Assembly: GCA_029062005.1 (NCBI GenBank)
Contig: JAIDQZ010000119.1
Location: 1-51,346, forward strand
Source: Muribaculaceae bacterium
Lineage (GTDB): Bacteria > Bacteroidota > Bacteroidia > Bacteroidales > Muribaculaceae
Reading direction: 5' to 3'
Length of the DNA: 51,346 bases
Part shown: positions 33,415 to 42,530 of the stretch, piece after piece
How the letters are laid out: the number at the start of each line of letters is the position of its first letter
Position numbering within the stretch: the first letter of the stretch is position 1
Translations under genes and position numbers: made by a program
The notes under the pieces: model-generated
Database searches by the model: none
Seen by the model: the letters and a program-made list of their open reading frames with translations, nothing else
Told to the model about the DNA's origin: nothing

Positions 33415-35378
33415 ATTACAACCCTTTCATTTTTCGGTCGCCACATTGTGTCACCCTCAGTTATTCCGAATGCCTCAAAGAATTCATCTATATTCTTCAA
33501 AGTAGCATTGGTACGTAGTTTTCCAAGTGAATGGGGATCGGTCTTTGTACGAAGCTTTATCTCCTCTTCCCTGATATTGCCTGCCCATACATTAGCATAT
33601 GCGATATAGAAACGTTGTAGCGGCGTAAAGCCATCTATATCCTGAGCTGTATCTCCGTTCATGCTGTCCATATAGGCTGTGAGGGCAATTCTCAGTCCTC
33701 CCTGATCGGCAATATTCTCTCCAAGTGTATATCTGCCGTTGGCAAATACACCGGGAGAGACTTCTATGGCGTCAAATTGTTTTACAAGCCCATCCGCAAG
33801 TGTTTTGAAGCGATCCGCATCTTCCGGTGTCCACCATTCGGCGAGATTTCCGTTTTTGTCAAACTGCCTGCCACTGTCATCAAATCCGTGAGTCATTTCA
33901 TGTCCTATCACGACACCTATGGCACCATAATTCTGGGCGTCATCAGCCGTCGGATCGAAATATGGAGGCTGAAGTATTGCCGCCGGGAAACATACCTCAT
34001 TGGTGGTCGGATTATAATATGCATTGACAGTCTGGGGAGTCATATGCCATTCCTCCTTGTCGACCGGCTTGTTCATCTTGGAATAATTGTCTTTGACATA
34101 CCATTTTGATGCCTCCAAAACATTCTCAAGATAAGATTTTTCAGGATCGATATTTATTTCGGAGTAATCTTTCCACTTATCAGGGTATCCAATCTTGACA
34201 GTGAACGTAGACAGCTTTTCAATGGCTTTTACTTTAGTCTCTTCGCTCATCCATGGAAGATTCTCTATGTGTTTGCCGAGAGATTGTCTTAAATTCCCTA
34301 CAAGCCGTTTCATATAATCCTTGTTCTCTTCAGGAAAATACTTTTCCACATATAGCTTACCTACAGCCTCACCCAACATGGAATTAGGTATTGCCATGGC
34401 TCGTTTCCAGCGAGGTTCAAGTTCCTCTTTACCACTCATAACCTTGTCGTATAACTCGAAACTTGCATTTATGAAGTCATCACTAAGAAGATTGGTGGCG
34501 TCATTTACAGTTTCAAATGTCATATAGTCCTTGATTTCCTGTGGTGATAGTGTAGGGATATATGATGTGATGAACTCGGTGAATGCCGGATTTGCAAGAT
34601 TTGCCTTGTCTACATTTTGAAGCCCTAACAGACGGAAATATGTGTCCCACTCAAAGTCTGGATATTTTGACCTTATTTCCTCAATGGTCATGATATTATA
34701 TCTCTTCCTTGGATCGCGTCTGTCTTCACGAGTCATTTTGTGGCTGGCGAATTCAGTCTCAAGCTTTATGACAGATTTCCAAACTCTTTCCTGAGCCTCA
34801 TCATCATATCCGATGAGTTCCATGAGACGTCTGACATATTTGTGATATGCTGAAAGAATTATCGAATTTGTCTCGTTCTCTTCAAGATAATAGTCCCTGT
34901 CTCCAAGTCCGAGCCCTACCTCGCCTATATGAAGGATATTCATGTCAGAATTCATGGCGTCAGTTCCCACACCGCTTCCGAAAAAACTGCTTCCTATTCC
35001 TGAATGCTGCCATGCGAGAAGTTCTGCCATTTTGGATGTATCGGCATTCCCTATTTTATTAAGAAGGGGGCGTAATGGTGTGGCTCCTTCTTCATTGAGG
35101 CGTTTTTCATCCATTCCCATTGCATATAGATCACTGACCTTCTGGGCAACGGTTCCGAATGTCTTTGCATCTTCATTGTATGATAGATTTAATATAAGAT
35201 CCTTTAACTGCTCCCGGGCGTTTTCGCGCAGCATGTCAAACATTCCGAAACGAGAATATTCTGCGGTCAGAGGATGCTCTTTCATCCATCCTCCGTTGCT
35301 GTATTGATAAAAGTCTTCTTTTGGCGAGACTGTCTGATCAAGATTTCTCCGATCTATGCCATGTAGGGTATTATCCAT
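33408..35378 (-). CDS. M13-family metallopeptidase without visible signal peptide
   Basis: A 656-residue neprilysin-like zinc peptidase that cuts short peptides. The zinc motif reads VIGHEMTHGFDD, the third ligand and support residues are in 'GENIADQGGLRIA', and substrate-binding 'NAYYNPTTNEVCFPA' lies before them. It starts MDNTLHGIDRRNLDQTVSPKEDFYQYSNGGW, directly at the mature-domain start. Most Bacteroidetes M13 peptidases carry a signal peptide or lipobox here; this one has none, implying a cytoplasmic enzyme or a missed upstream exon-like start, for which I see no candidate. Confidence 0.93.
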   Translation of the reverse strand: MDNTLHGIDRRNLDQTVSPKEDFYQYSNGGWMKEHPLTAEYSRFGMFDMLRENAREQLKDLILNLSYNEDAKTFGTVAQKVSDLYAMGMDEKRLNEEGATPLRPLLNKIGNADTSKMAELLAWQHSGIGSSFFGSGVGTDAMNSDMNILHIGEVGLGLGDRDYYLEENETNSIILSAYHKYVRRLMELIGYDDEAQERVWKSVIKLETEFASHKMTREDRRDPRKRYNIMTIEEIRSKYPDFEWDTYFRLLGLQNVDKANLANPAFTEFITSYIPTLSPQEIKDYMTFETVNDATNLLSDDFINASFELYDKVMSGKEELEPRWKRAMAIPNSMLGEAVGKLYVEKYFPEENKDYMKRLVGNLRQSLGKHIENLPWMSEETKVKAIEKLSTFTVKIGYPDKWKDYSEINIDPEKSYLENVLEASKWYVKDNYSKMNKPVDKEEWHMTPQTVNAYYNPTTNEVCFPAAILQPPYFDPTADDAQNYGAIGVVIGHEMTHGFDDSGRQFDKNGNLAEWWTPEDADRFKTLADGLVKQFDAIEVSPGVFANGRYTLGENIADQGGLRIALTAYMDSMNGDTAQDIDGFTPLQRFYIAYANVWAGNIREEEIKLRTKTDPHSLGKLRTNATLKNIDEFFEAFGITEGDTMWRPKNERVVIW

Positions 35379-35423
35379 CAATATTGTATTAACATTTAAA
35401 CTCTATAATGCACAATTCGACGT

Positions 35424-37409
35424 TCATGCTTTGAGATCTTCAAGATCCATAGTGGCGAGTTCCCAGACAGACATACCGTTCTCAAGGTCTTTCTGAGCCT
35501 TTGCGTAGGCGTCAAGGGTCTCCTGACTTGTATCGCCGGCAGCGATCTTGTCTTCAATTTCTTTTTGAAGCGATTCAAGCCGGGTTATCTCTGCTTCTGC
35601 ATCCTTAACTCTCTTCTCAGCCCTTTTTACGATCTTTTCACGAGCTTTTTGCTCGGCATAAGAAAGCTTAGGAGTATTTTGATTTGTTGTTATATTAGTA
35701 TCCTTAGCTTTAATATCGGATTCCTTTGCAGAAGATACTTCAGCTGCGGAATACAGTTGCTTTCCGGTAGGGGATTTTGTGAGTTCGAGATCCCTGAGAT
35801 TTTCAAGATTCTTCGATCTGAGAAAATCATAGATACCTCCGATATTTTCCTTTACTTTGCCTCCTCCGAATTCATATACTTTCTCTACAAGTCCGTCAAG
35901 GAAGTCTCGGTCATGACTGACCACTATTACTGTTCCGTCAAAGTCTTTTATCGCATCCTTAAGAATATCCTTGGTCTTCAGGTCAAGATGGTTTGTAGGT
36001 TCGTCAAGGATAAGGAAATTCACTGGTTCAAGAAGAAGTTTGATCATGGCGAGGCGGGTCTTTTCTCCTCCTGACAGAACTTTCACTTTCTTGTCAGACG
36101 CTTCGCCTCCGAACATGAATGCTCCAAGAATATCCCTGATCTTTAGCCGGATGTCTCCAACAGCCACATTGTCTATTGTCTCGAAAACGGTCAGGTTTTC
36201 ATCAAGAAGCTGAGCCTGATTCTGTGCAAAATAGCCTATCTTGACATTATGCCCTAACTTTAGCATCCCGGTGTGGCTGATTTCTCCCATAATGCACTTG
36301 ACAAGTGTGGATTTACCTTCTCCGTTTTTTCCGACAAACGCGACTTTCTCGCCTCGTCGTATGCGGAATTCGGCATGATCAAACACCTGATGATCGCCAT
36401 AAGCCTTGCCTACATCTTCAAGTATAAGCGGGAAGTCTCCGGAGCGCGGGGCGGGGGGGAACTTAAGTCTGAGGCGTGAATTATCCACTTCATCTACCTC
36501 GATAGGTACAATCTTTTCAAGCTGCTTGATGCGGCTTTGCACCTGTATCGCTTTGGTAGCCTGATATCGGAAGCGCTCAATGAACGCCTTTATGTCAGCT
36601 ATCTGTTTCTGTTGGTTTTCATATGCGCGCATTTGCTGCTCAACCCTCTCTTTGCGCAGCTCAGTATAGGGCGTGTAGCTTACTTTATAATCGTAGGCCT
36701 TTCCACACGATATCTCAATAGTGCGTCGGGTGACATTGTCAAGGAATGCACGGTCATGACTCACGAGCATTACTGCTCGTGCCTTGGTCTGAAGAAACTG
36801 TTCGAGCCATTGTATTGATTCTATGTCAAGATGGTTTGTTGGCTCGTCGAGAAGCAGAAGATCCGGTTTTTGCAGCAGAATTTTGGCAAGTTCCACCCTC
36901 ATTCTCCATCCACCGGAAAATTCAGAGGTCGGACGGTCGAAATCATCACGGCTGAAACCAAGTCCCATCAGTGTCTTCTCAACTTCAGCCTCCATATTGT
37001 CAGCGCCCTCCATTGAGAGTCGGTCGTTTAGATACTCGATATCCTCTATAAGCCTTGAGTATGAATCGCTTTCATAATCTGTGCGTGTGGCAAGCTGATT
37101 ATTAAGGTCTTCAAGTCGGGCTTTGTGCTCGTCAATATGCGCGAATGCTTTCCTTGCTTCGTTTATTATAGAAGTGTCATCGGCAAGTTTCATCTGCTGA
37201 GGAAGATAGCCGATTGTGACCTCAGAAGGTTTTGATACAGCACCTGAGGTGGGAGGCTGCAGACCGGCAATGATTTTAAGCAATGTAGATTTGCCTGCAC
37301 CGTTTTTTCCGGCGAGTCCTATCTTATCTGTTTTATTTATGACGAAACTCACGTCCGTAAAAATCGGACGTGCTGAAAATTCCATTGTCAGGTCGTTGAC
37401 ACTTACCAT
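35424..37409 (-). CDS. ABC-F family ATP-binding protein
   Basis: A 661-residue soluble protein with two ABC ATPase domains: Walker A GKNGAGKSTLLK and GKNGEGKSTLVK, signature motifs FSGGWRMR and LSGGEKTR, and Walker B 'LLLDEPTNHLDIES' and 'LILDEPTNHLDLKT'. A charged linker sits between the domains, and a C-terminal coiled coil (about residues 580-661) resembles the Uup DNA- or ribosome-binding domain. ABC-F proteins act on the ribosome, not in transport. Antibiotic protection or a housekeeping EttA/Uup-like role cannot be separated from sequence alone. Confidence 0.92.
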   Translation of the reverse strand: MVSVNDLTMEFSARPIFTDVSFVINKTDKIGLAGKNGAGKSTLLKIIAGLQPPTSGAVSKPSEVTIGYLPQQMKLADDTSIINEARKAFAHIDEHKARLEDLNNQLATRTDYESDSYSRLIEDIEYLNDRLSMEGADNMEAEVEKTLMGLGFSRDDFDRPTSEFSGGWRMRVELAKILLQKPDLLLLDEPTNHLDIESIQWLEQFLQTKARAVMLVSHDRAFLDNVTRRTIEISCGKAYDYKVSYTPYTELRKERVEQQMRAYENQQKQIADIKAFIERFRYQATKAIQVQSRIKQLEKIVPIEVDEVDNSRLRLKFPPAPRSGDFPLILEDVGKAYGDHQVFDHAEFRIRRGEKVAFVGKNGEGKSTLVKCIMGEISHTGMLKLGHNVKIGYFAQNQAQLLDENLTVFETIDNVAVGDIRLKIRDILGAFMFGGEASDKKVKVLSGGEKTRLAMIKLLLEPVNFLILDEPTNHLDLKTKDILKDAIKDFDGTVIVVSHDRDFLDGLVEKVYEFGGGKVKENIGGIYDFLRSKNLENLRDLELTKSPTGKQLYSAAEVSSAKESDIKAKDTNITTNQNTPKLSYAEQKAREKIVKRAEKRVKDAEAEITRLESLQKEIEDKIAAGDTSQETLDAYAKAQKDLENGMSVWELATMDLEDLKA

Positions 37410-37471
37410 TAGCCTAGATATTTATATATTTAAGTCCTCTCTGTTCCCGACTTTTTGTTCTTGCCCCGATA

Positions 37472-39103
<1,632 letters not shown>

Positions 39104-39111
39104 TCAGCACG

Positions 39112-39143
39112 CAAAATTACAATTTTTTTCGAATATATGCAAC
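39112..39143 (-). promoter_or_regulatory. Bacteroidetes-type promoter for pyrG
   Basis: On the minus strand, GTTG (39143-39140), 20 nt, TAATTTTG (39119-39112). Transcription would begin near 39105, 17 nt before the pyrG start codon. Confidence 0.7.
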
Positions 39144-39241
39144 AGAAGTTGTTTAAACTTATTTGCGAATTAAAAAAATCAACCAGAAGAGATTGGAAGT
39201 GATTGGAAGTGGACACCTTATCTTTTTTATTTAAAAAAAAA

Positions 39242-39272
39242 TTTGCGAAATGAAGAAAATTTCTTAATTTTG
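39242..39272 (+). promoter_or_regulatory. Bacteroidetes-type promoter of the B12 riboswitch transcript
   Basis: TTTG (39242-39245), 19 nt, TAATTTTG (39265-39272). The expected transcript start, near 39279, coincides with the first paired base of the riboswitch, which supports both calls. Confidence 0.85.
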
Positions 39273-39277
39273 CGGTC

Positions 39278-39458
39278 GCATTGGTTTGGCAGCGACATCA
39301 CTGGTCGCTGTCGATTAAAAGGGAATCAGGTGCAAATCCTGAACAGACCCGCTACTGTAAGTTCCATTGCAACCTTCCGGACGCAATCAGTGTCACTGAC
39401 CGCAAAGCGGTTGGGAAGACAGTCCGGGATGGGGGACAAGTCAGGAGACCTGCCATGC
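39278..39458 (+). ncRNA. Cobalamin riboswitch aptamer
   Basis: The RNA has the conserved cobalamin-aptamer parts in order. GCATTGG (39278-39284) closes P1 with CCATGC (39453-39458), with one bulged base. The core AAAAGGGAATCAGGTGC and CCCGCTACTGTAA strings occupy about 39318-39361. A variable arm follows, then the B12 box AAGTCAGGAGACCTGCC (39438-39454). Aptamers of this class bind adenosylcobalamin or related cobamides and normally switch off the downstream gene. The next genes encode an SLC13 transporter and a MetE-like protein, so the switch probably turns them on when B12 is scarce. Confidence 0.95.
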
Positions 39459-39648
39459 AATATACTATTTCAATAATCTCGGGGATTAGATTTTGAAGTG
39501 AAACAGACAGGCATCTCAAATACATATCATCTTGCAGATGCAGGGTACAATAAGGTTTCCTGTATTCAATGCGTTGCCACTCTTGGCTTGAAAAGTCGAG
39601 ACCGCTTCTCTACGTGTATATGCGTCCCTTTTGCCACAGTTATCTTTA

Positions 39649-39715
39649 AGGTCTTTTCCTCGGTAGGAATCGCAATGTTTTCTACACTAAATAATATACT
39701 AAAGGAAAAAGACCT
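39649..39715 (+). promoter_or_regulatory. RBS-sequestering hairpin at the transporter start codon
   Basis: AGGTCTTTTCCT (39649-39660) pairs with AGGAAAAAGACCT (39703-39715), a near-perfect 12-bp stem with one extra A, around a 42-nt loop. The 3' arm contains the AGGA ribosome-binding site and ends exactly at the ATG (39716), so the folded form should block translation. It is the likely expression platform of the riboswitch. An upstream GAAAAG...GACC stretch (39590-39603) could compete for the 5' arm. Confidence 0.7.
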
Positions 39716-41230
39716 ATGTTTACAAATTTTCATGGTTTCCATTTGGTAGAAGACTACCATAAATGGAAAAAAGAACATCGTAACCGGAAAAATCCGATCG
39801 GACTGAAATCCCTTAAACTGCTGATTGCCGTTTGCATCCCTCTATTTTTGTGGATAGCTCCATCTGACATTTATGGACTGCCGGGGTTGAACCCTGTTGA
39901 GCATCGTGTACTTGCAATATTCGTGTTTGCCGCATTGATGTGGCTTTTTGATGCTGTCCCTGCTTGGACAACCTCGTTGGTCGTGGTTGTGTTGCTTCTT
40001 TTCTGCACATCCGATAGTTCGCTATGGTTTTTTCAAAAGGATCATGCAGGCGAGAAGTTTGCCAATCTTGTCAGCAATACAGATATTCTTCATTGTTTTG
40101 CGGATCCTACAATCATGCTCTTTATCGGAGGATTCATTATTGCTATTGCGGCCACGAAGAGCGGTCTTGACATAAAGCTTGCGAAAGTTATGCTCACACC
40201 GTTTGGAACGAAGTCTGAGAATGTACTATTAGGCTTTATTCTTGTTACGGCTTTATTTTCAATGTTCATAAGCAACACAGCTACGGCTGCTATGATGCTT
40301 ACGTTTCTTGCACCCGTGCTCAGCGCGCTTCCCGCTGATGGCAAAGGTAAGATCGGACTTGCGCTCGCTATTCCTGTAGGTGCTAATATCGGAGGAATGG
40401 GAACACCAATCGGTACGCCTCCGAATGCCATTGCCTTGAAATTTCTCAATGATCCCAACGGTATGAATATGTCTATAGGCTTCGGGCAGTGGATGATGGT
40501 AATGGTGCCTCTTACGCTTGTCCTGCTTTTTATCTCGTGGTTTGTGCTGAAGAATTTGTTCCCTTTCAAGCAAAAGCAGATCACTCTGAAGATAGAGTCT
40601 GACCATGTGCATACTAAAAAGGATGTGATAGTGTACATTACTTTTGCAATCACTGTTTTGCTCTGGCTTACAGACTCCATCACCGGAGTAAACGCCAATG
40701 TGGTGGCTATGCTTCCGGTCGGAGTGCTGTGTATGGCTGGAATAATAACGAAGCGGGATCTTGAGCAGTTGTCGTGGAGTATACTCTGGATGATCGCCGG
40801 CGCCTTCGCACTGGGAGTCGCAATGAAACAGTCGGGACTTGCTAATCATCTTATTGAAGCGGTGCCCTTCGATTCATGGTCGCCACTCGTCGTCATCATA
40901 GGATCAGGTCTGTTATGTTATCTTATGGCTAACTTCATAAGTCATACAGCTACAGCCGCTCTGTTCGTGCCAATACTTGCCATAGCCGGAAGTTCGATGT
41001 CTGACCAGCTCGCGTCTTACGGGGGCGTCTCCACATTGTTGATTGGAGTTGCTATATGCTCATCTGTAGCAATGGTGCTTCCGATTTCTACTCCACCCAA
41101 CGCTCTTGCTGATGCTACCGGATTCATAGAGCAGAAATATATGGTCAAGACTGGATTGATAATGGGCATTACAGGTTTGATTCTTGGTTATCTGGTCCTG
41201 ATTTTCTGTGGAATTAATGGAGTTTTCTAA
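39716..41230 (+). CDS. SLC13/DASS-family anion transporter under B12 control
   Basis: A 504-residue membrane protein of the divalent anion:sodium symporter family. After a soluble N-terminal 30 residues it has about eleven hydrophobic segments and both family signatures: 'SNTATAAMMLTFLAPVL' and 'GGMGTPIGTPPNAIALKF' in the first repeat, and 'SHTATAALFVPILA' and 'PISTPPNALADATG' in the second. Relatives import dicarboxylates, citrate or sulfate with sodium. The substrate here is unknown. Its B12 riboswitch and the MetE-like neighbour 11 nt downstream suggest a link to methyl-group or cobalamin-related metabolism rather than to general C4-dicarboxylate use. Confidence 0.92.
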   Translation: MFTNFHGFHLVEDYHKWKKEHRNRKNPIGLKSLKLLIAVCIPLFLWIAPSDIYGLPGLNPVEHRVLAIFVFAALMWLFDAVPAWTTSLVVVVLLLFCTSDSSLWFFQKDHAGEKFANLVSNTDILHCFADPTIMLFIGGFIIAIAATKSGLDIKLAKVMLTPFGTKSENVLLGFILVTALFSMFISNTATAAMMLTFLAPVLSALPADGKGKIGLALAIPVGANIGGMGTPIGTPPNAIALKFLNDPNGMNMSIGFGQWMMVMVPLTLVLLFISWFVLKNLFPFKQKQITLKIESDHVHTKKDVIVYITFAITVLLWLTDSITGVNANVVAMLPVGVLCMAGIITKRDLEQLSWSILWMIAGAFALGVAMKQSGLANHLIEAVPFDSWSPLVVIIGSGLLCYLMANFISHTATAALFVPILAIAGSSMSDQLASYGGVSTLLIGVAICSSVAMVLPISTPPNALADATGFIEQKYMVKTGLIMGITGLILGYLVLIFCGINGVF

Positions 41231-41241
41231 ATTTTAAGGAA

Positions 41242-42342
41242 ATGAAAGTAGAAATAGTAGGGAGTTTTCTCCCTCCGGATGGCTTGATGGAAGCTCGCGA
41301 TAATTTCAGAAAGGGTTACATTGACCCCGAGACTGTCAAACATTTGGAGGATAATGCTGTGTCTGATCTTGTCAGACGACAGCTTTCACTCGGACTATCT
41401 ATGGTGACATCTGGAGAAATCCGCAGGAAACATTGGGATATGGATTTCTGGTTCGGACTCGATGGTATATCAAAGGCTCGTTTTGATTCCGTTCGTATAA
41501 ACAGGAATGTGGAATCTTGCTGCGACTTGTTGCGCATCATCGGACCGATAGGGTTCAATCCTGCGCATCCCTTTTTTGATGATCTTAGACATTTGAAAGG
41601 TTTGGTTGAAGACCGTGCAGTGTGTATGCAATGTCTCCCTTCTCCTGCCGACCTGTATCTTGCCATTTTACTTCTTGGAAAGACAGATGTCAAAGGCATT
41701 TATTCTGACCATAAGTCTCTAATGATGGATATCGTGAAGGCATACAATGCCACATTGCATGAGTGTTATCGTCTTGGGTGCAGAAGTGTCCAGCTTGACG
41801 ACACCGCTTGCGGAAGACTTTGTGAAGACAATTTCACTAAGCGTCTTCTTCAGGGAGGGTTTGATCTCATTGCCTTACATGAGTGTTTCATCTTGCTAAT
41901 CAACGACTCGATTAAAGGATTGCCAGCAGATATGGAGACATCGTTTTATCTTAGCGGAGGTGATACTATTGTGCCTGAATGGGAACATATAGAATATCCG
42001 GACAATATCATGCCGAAGGTATTAAAAGAGGTCAAAGTGGATAAATTCTTTCTTCCAATGGCGCTTGACAATGATTATCAGCTTGAGATACTCCGTCATG
42101 TGCCTGATGGAAAGAAAGTCGTTCTTGGTCTTGTTGATGCTCACTCTCCGTACCCGGAAGACAGAATCATGATAACCCATTTGGTGTCAATGTCCCTAAG
42201 ATATATATCGCCCGACAATCTATCGTTGAGTCCAAGGACAGGTTTTAAGCTGACAAGCCATCAAGACCGGGGTTTGACTTATGAGGACCAGTGGAATAAA
42301 CTCAGCGAACTTCAAGAAATTTCTGATACCATCAAAATATAG
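41242..42342 (+). CDS. MetE-like (cobalamin-independent methionine synthase family) protein, atypical metal site
   Basis: A 366-residue UROD/MetE-like barrel protein of the short class (C-terminal half only, as in YxjG-type proteins). Family strings are 'TSGEIRRKHWDMDFW', 'CRSVQLDDTAC' and 'ALHECFILL', where H213 and C215 match the HxC zinc ligands. The third ligand, a Glu in the usual 'FFLEFD' strand, is replaced (FFLPMALDND, about 269-278). The fourth, the Cys of 'SPQCGF', is Thr (SPRTGF, T333). The protein may therefore bind zinc differently or not at all, and its methyl donor and acceptor are unknown. It forms a two-gene operon with the SLC13 transporter below a B12 riboswitch. Confidence 0.85.
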   Translation: MKVEIVGSFLPPDGLMEARDNFRKGYIDPETVKHLEDNAVSDLVRRQLSLGLSMVTSGEIRRKHWDMDFWFGLDGISKARFDSVRINRNVESCCDLLRIIGPIGFNPAHPFFDDLRHLKGLVEDRAVCMQCLPSPADLYLAILLLGKTDVKGIYSDHKSLMMDIVKAYNATLHECYRLGCRSVQLDDTACGRLCEDNFTKRLLQGGFDLIALHECFILLINDSIKGLPADMETSFYLSGGDTIVPEWEHIEYPDNIMPKVLKEVKVDKFFLPMALDNDYQLEILRHVPDGKKVVLGLVDAHSPYPEDRIMITHLVSMSLRYISPDNLSLSPRTGFKLTSHQDRGLTYEDQWNKLSELQEISDTIKI

Positions 42343-42469
42343 CAATTTTTCTTTTTCTGCCGAAGTGGGGGAGCTCTTTGTTTTCATAGACTTTTTGCCA
42401 GATGCTTCCTCACTTCATTTTCTTATTTGCTTTGGATTTTGTATTTCAAGCATTACGTTTATATAAATG

Positions 42470-42499
42470 ATGGGTCGCCAGATAATTCCTGCGACCCAT
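42470..42499. terminator. Hairpin between convergent genes
   Basis: A perfect 9-bp stem (ATGGGTCGC, 42470-42478, with GCGACCCAT, 42491-42499) and a 12-nt loop. It has no strong T-tract on either side. It is the most likely 3' boundary of the riboswitch operon; the rest of 42343-42530 shows nothing else. Confidence 0.6.
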
Positions 42500-42530
42500 T
42501 CAATTTATAATTAATCATTTATCGTTAGAC

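Noticed and set aside
35565..36074. 169-codon open frame antisense to the ABC-F gene
   Set aside because: It mirrors the conserved second ATPase domain on the other strand; its residues show no family pattern.
39498..39749. Open frame inside the riboswitch leader that could be a leader peptide (GTG start, 83 codons)
   Set aside because: No ribosome-binding site, composition unlike neighbours, and it runs across the transporter start in another frame; the RNA structure explains the region better.
40090..40698. 202-codon frame antisense to the SLC13 gene
   Set aside because: It mirrors a conserved membrane-protein segment, and no promoter or start signal was seen.
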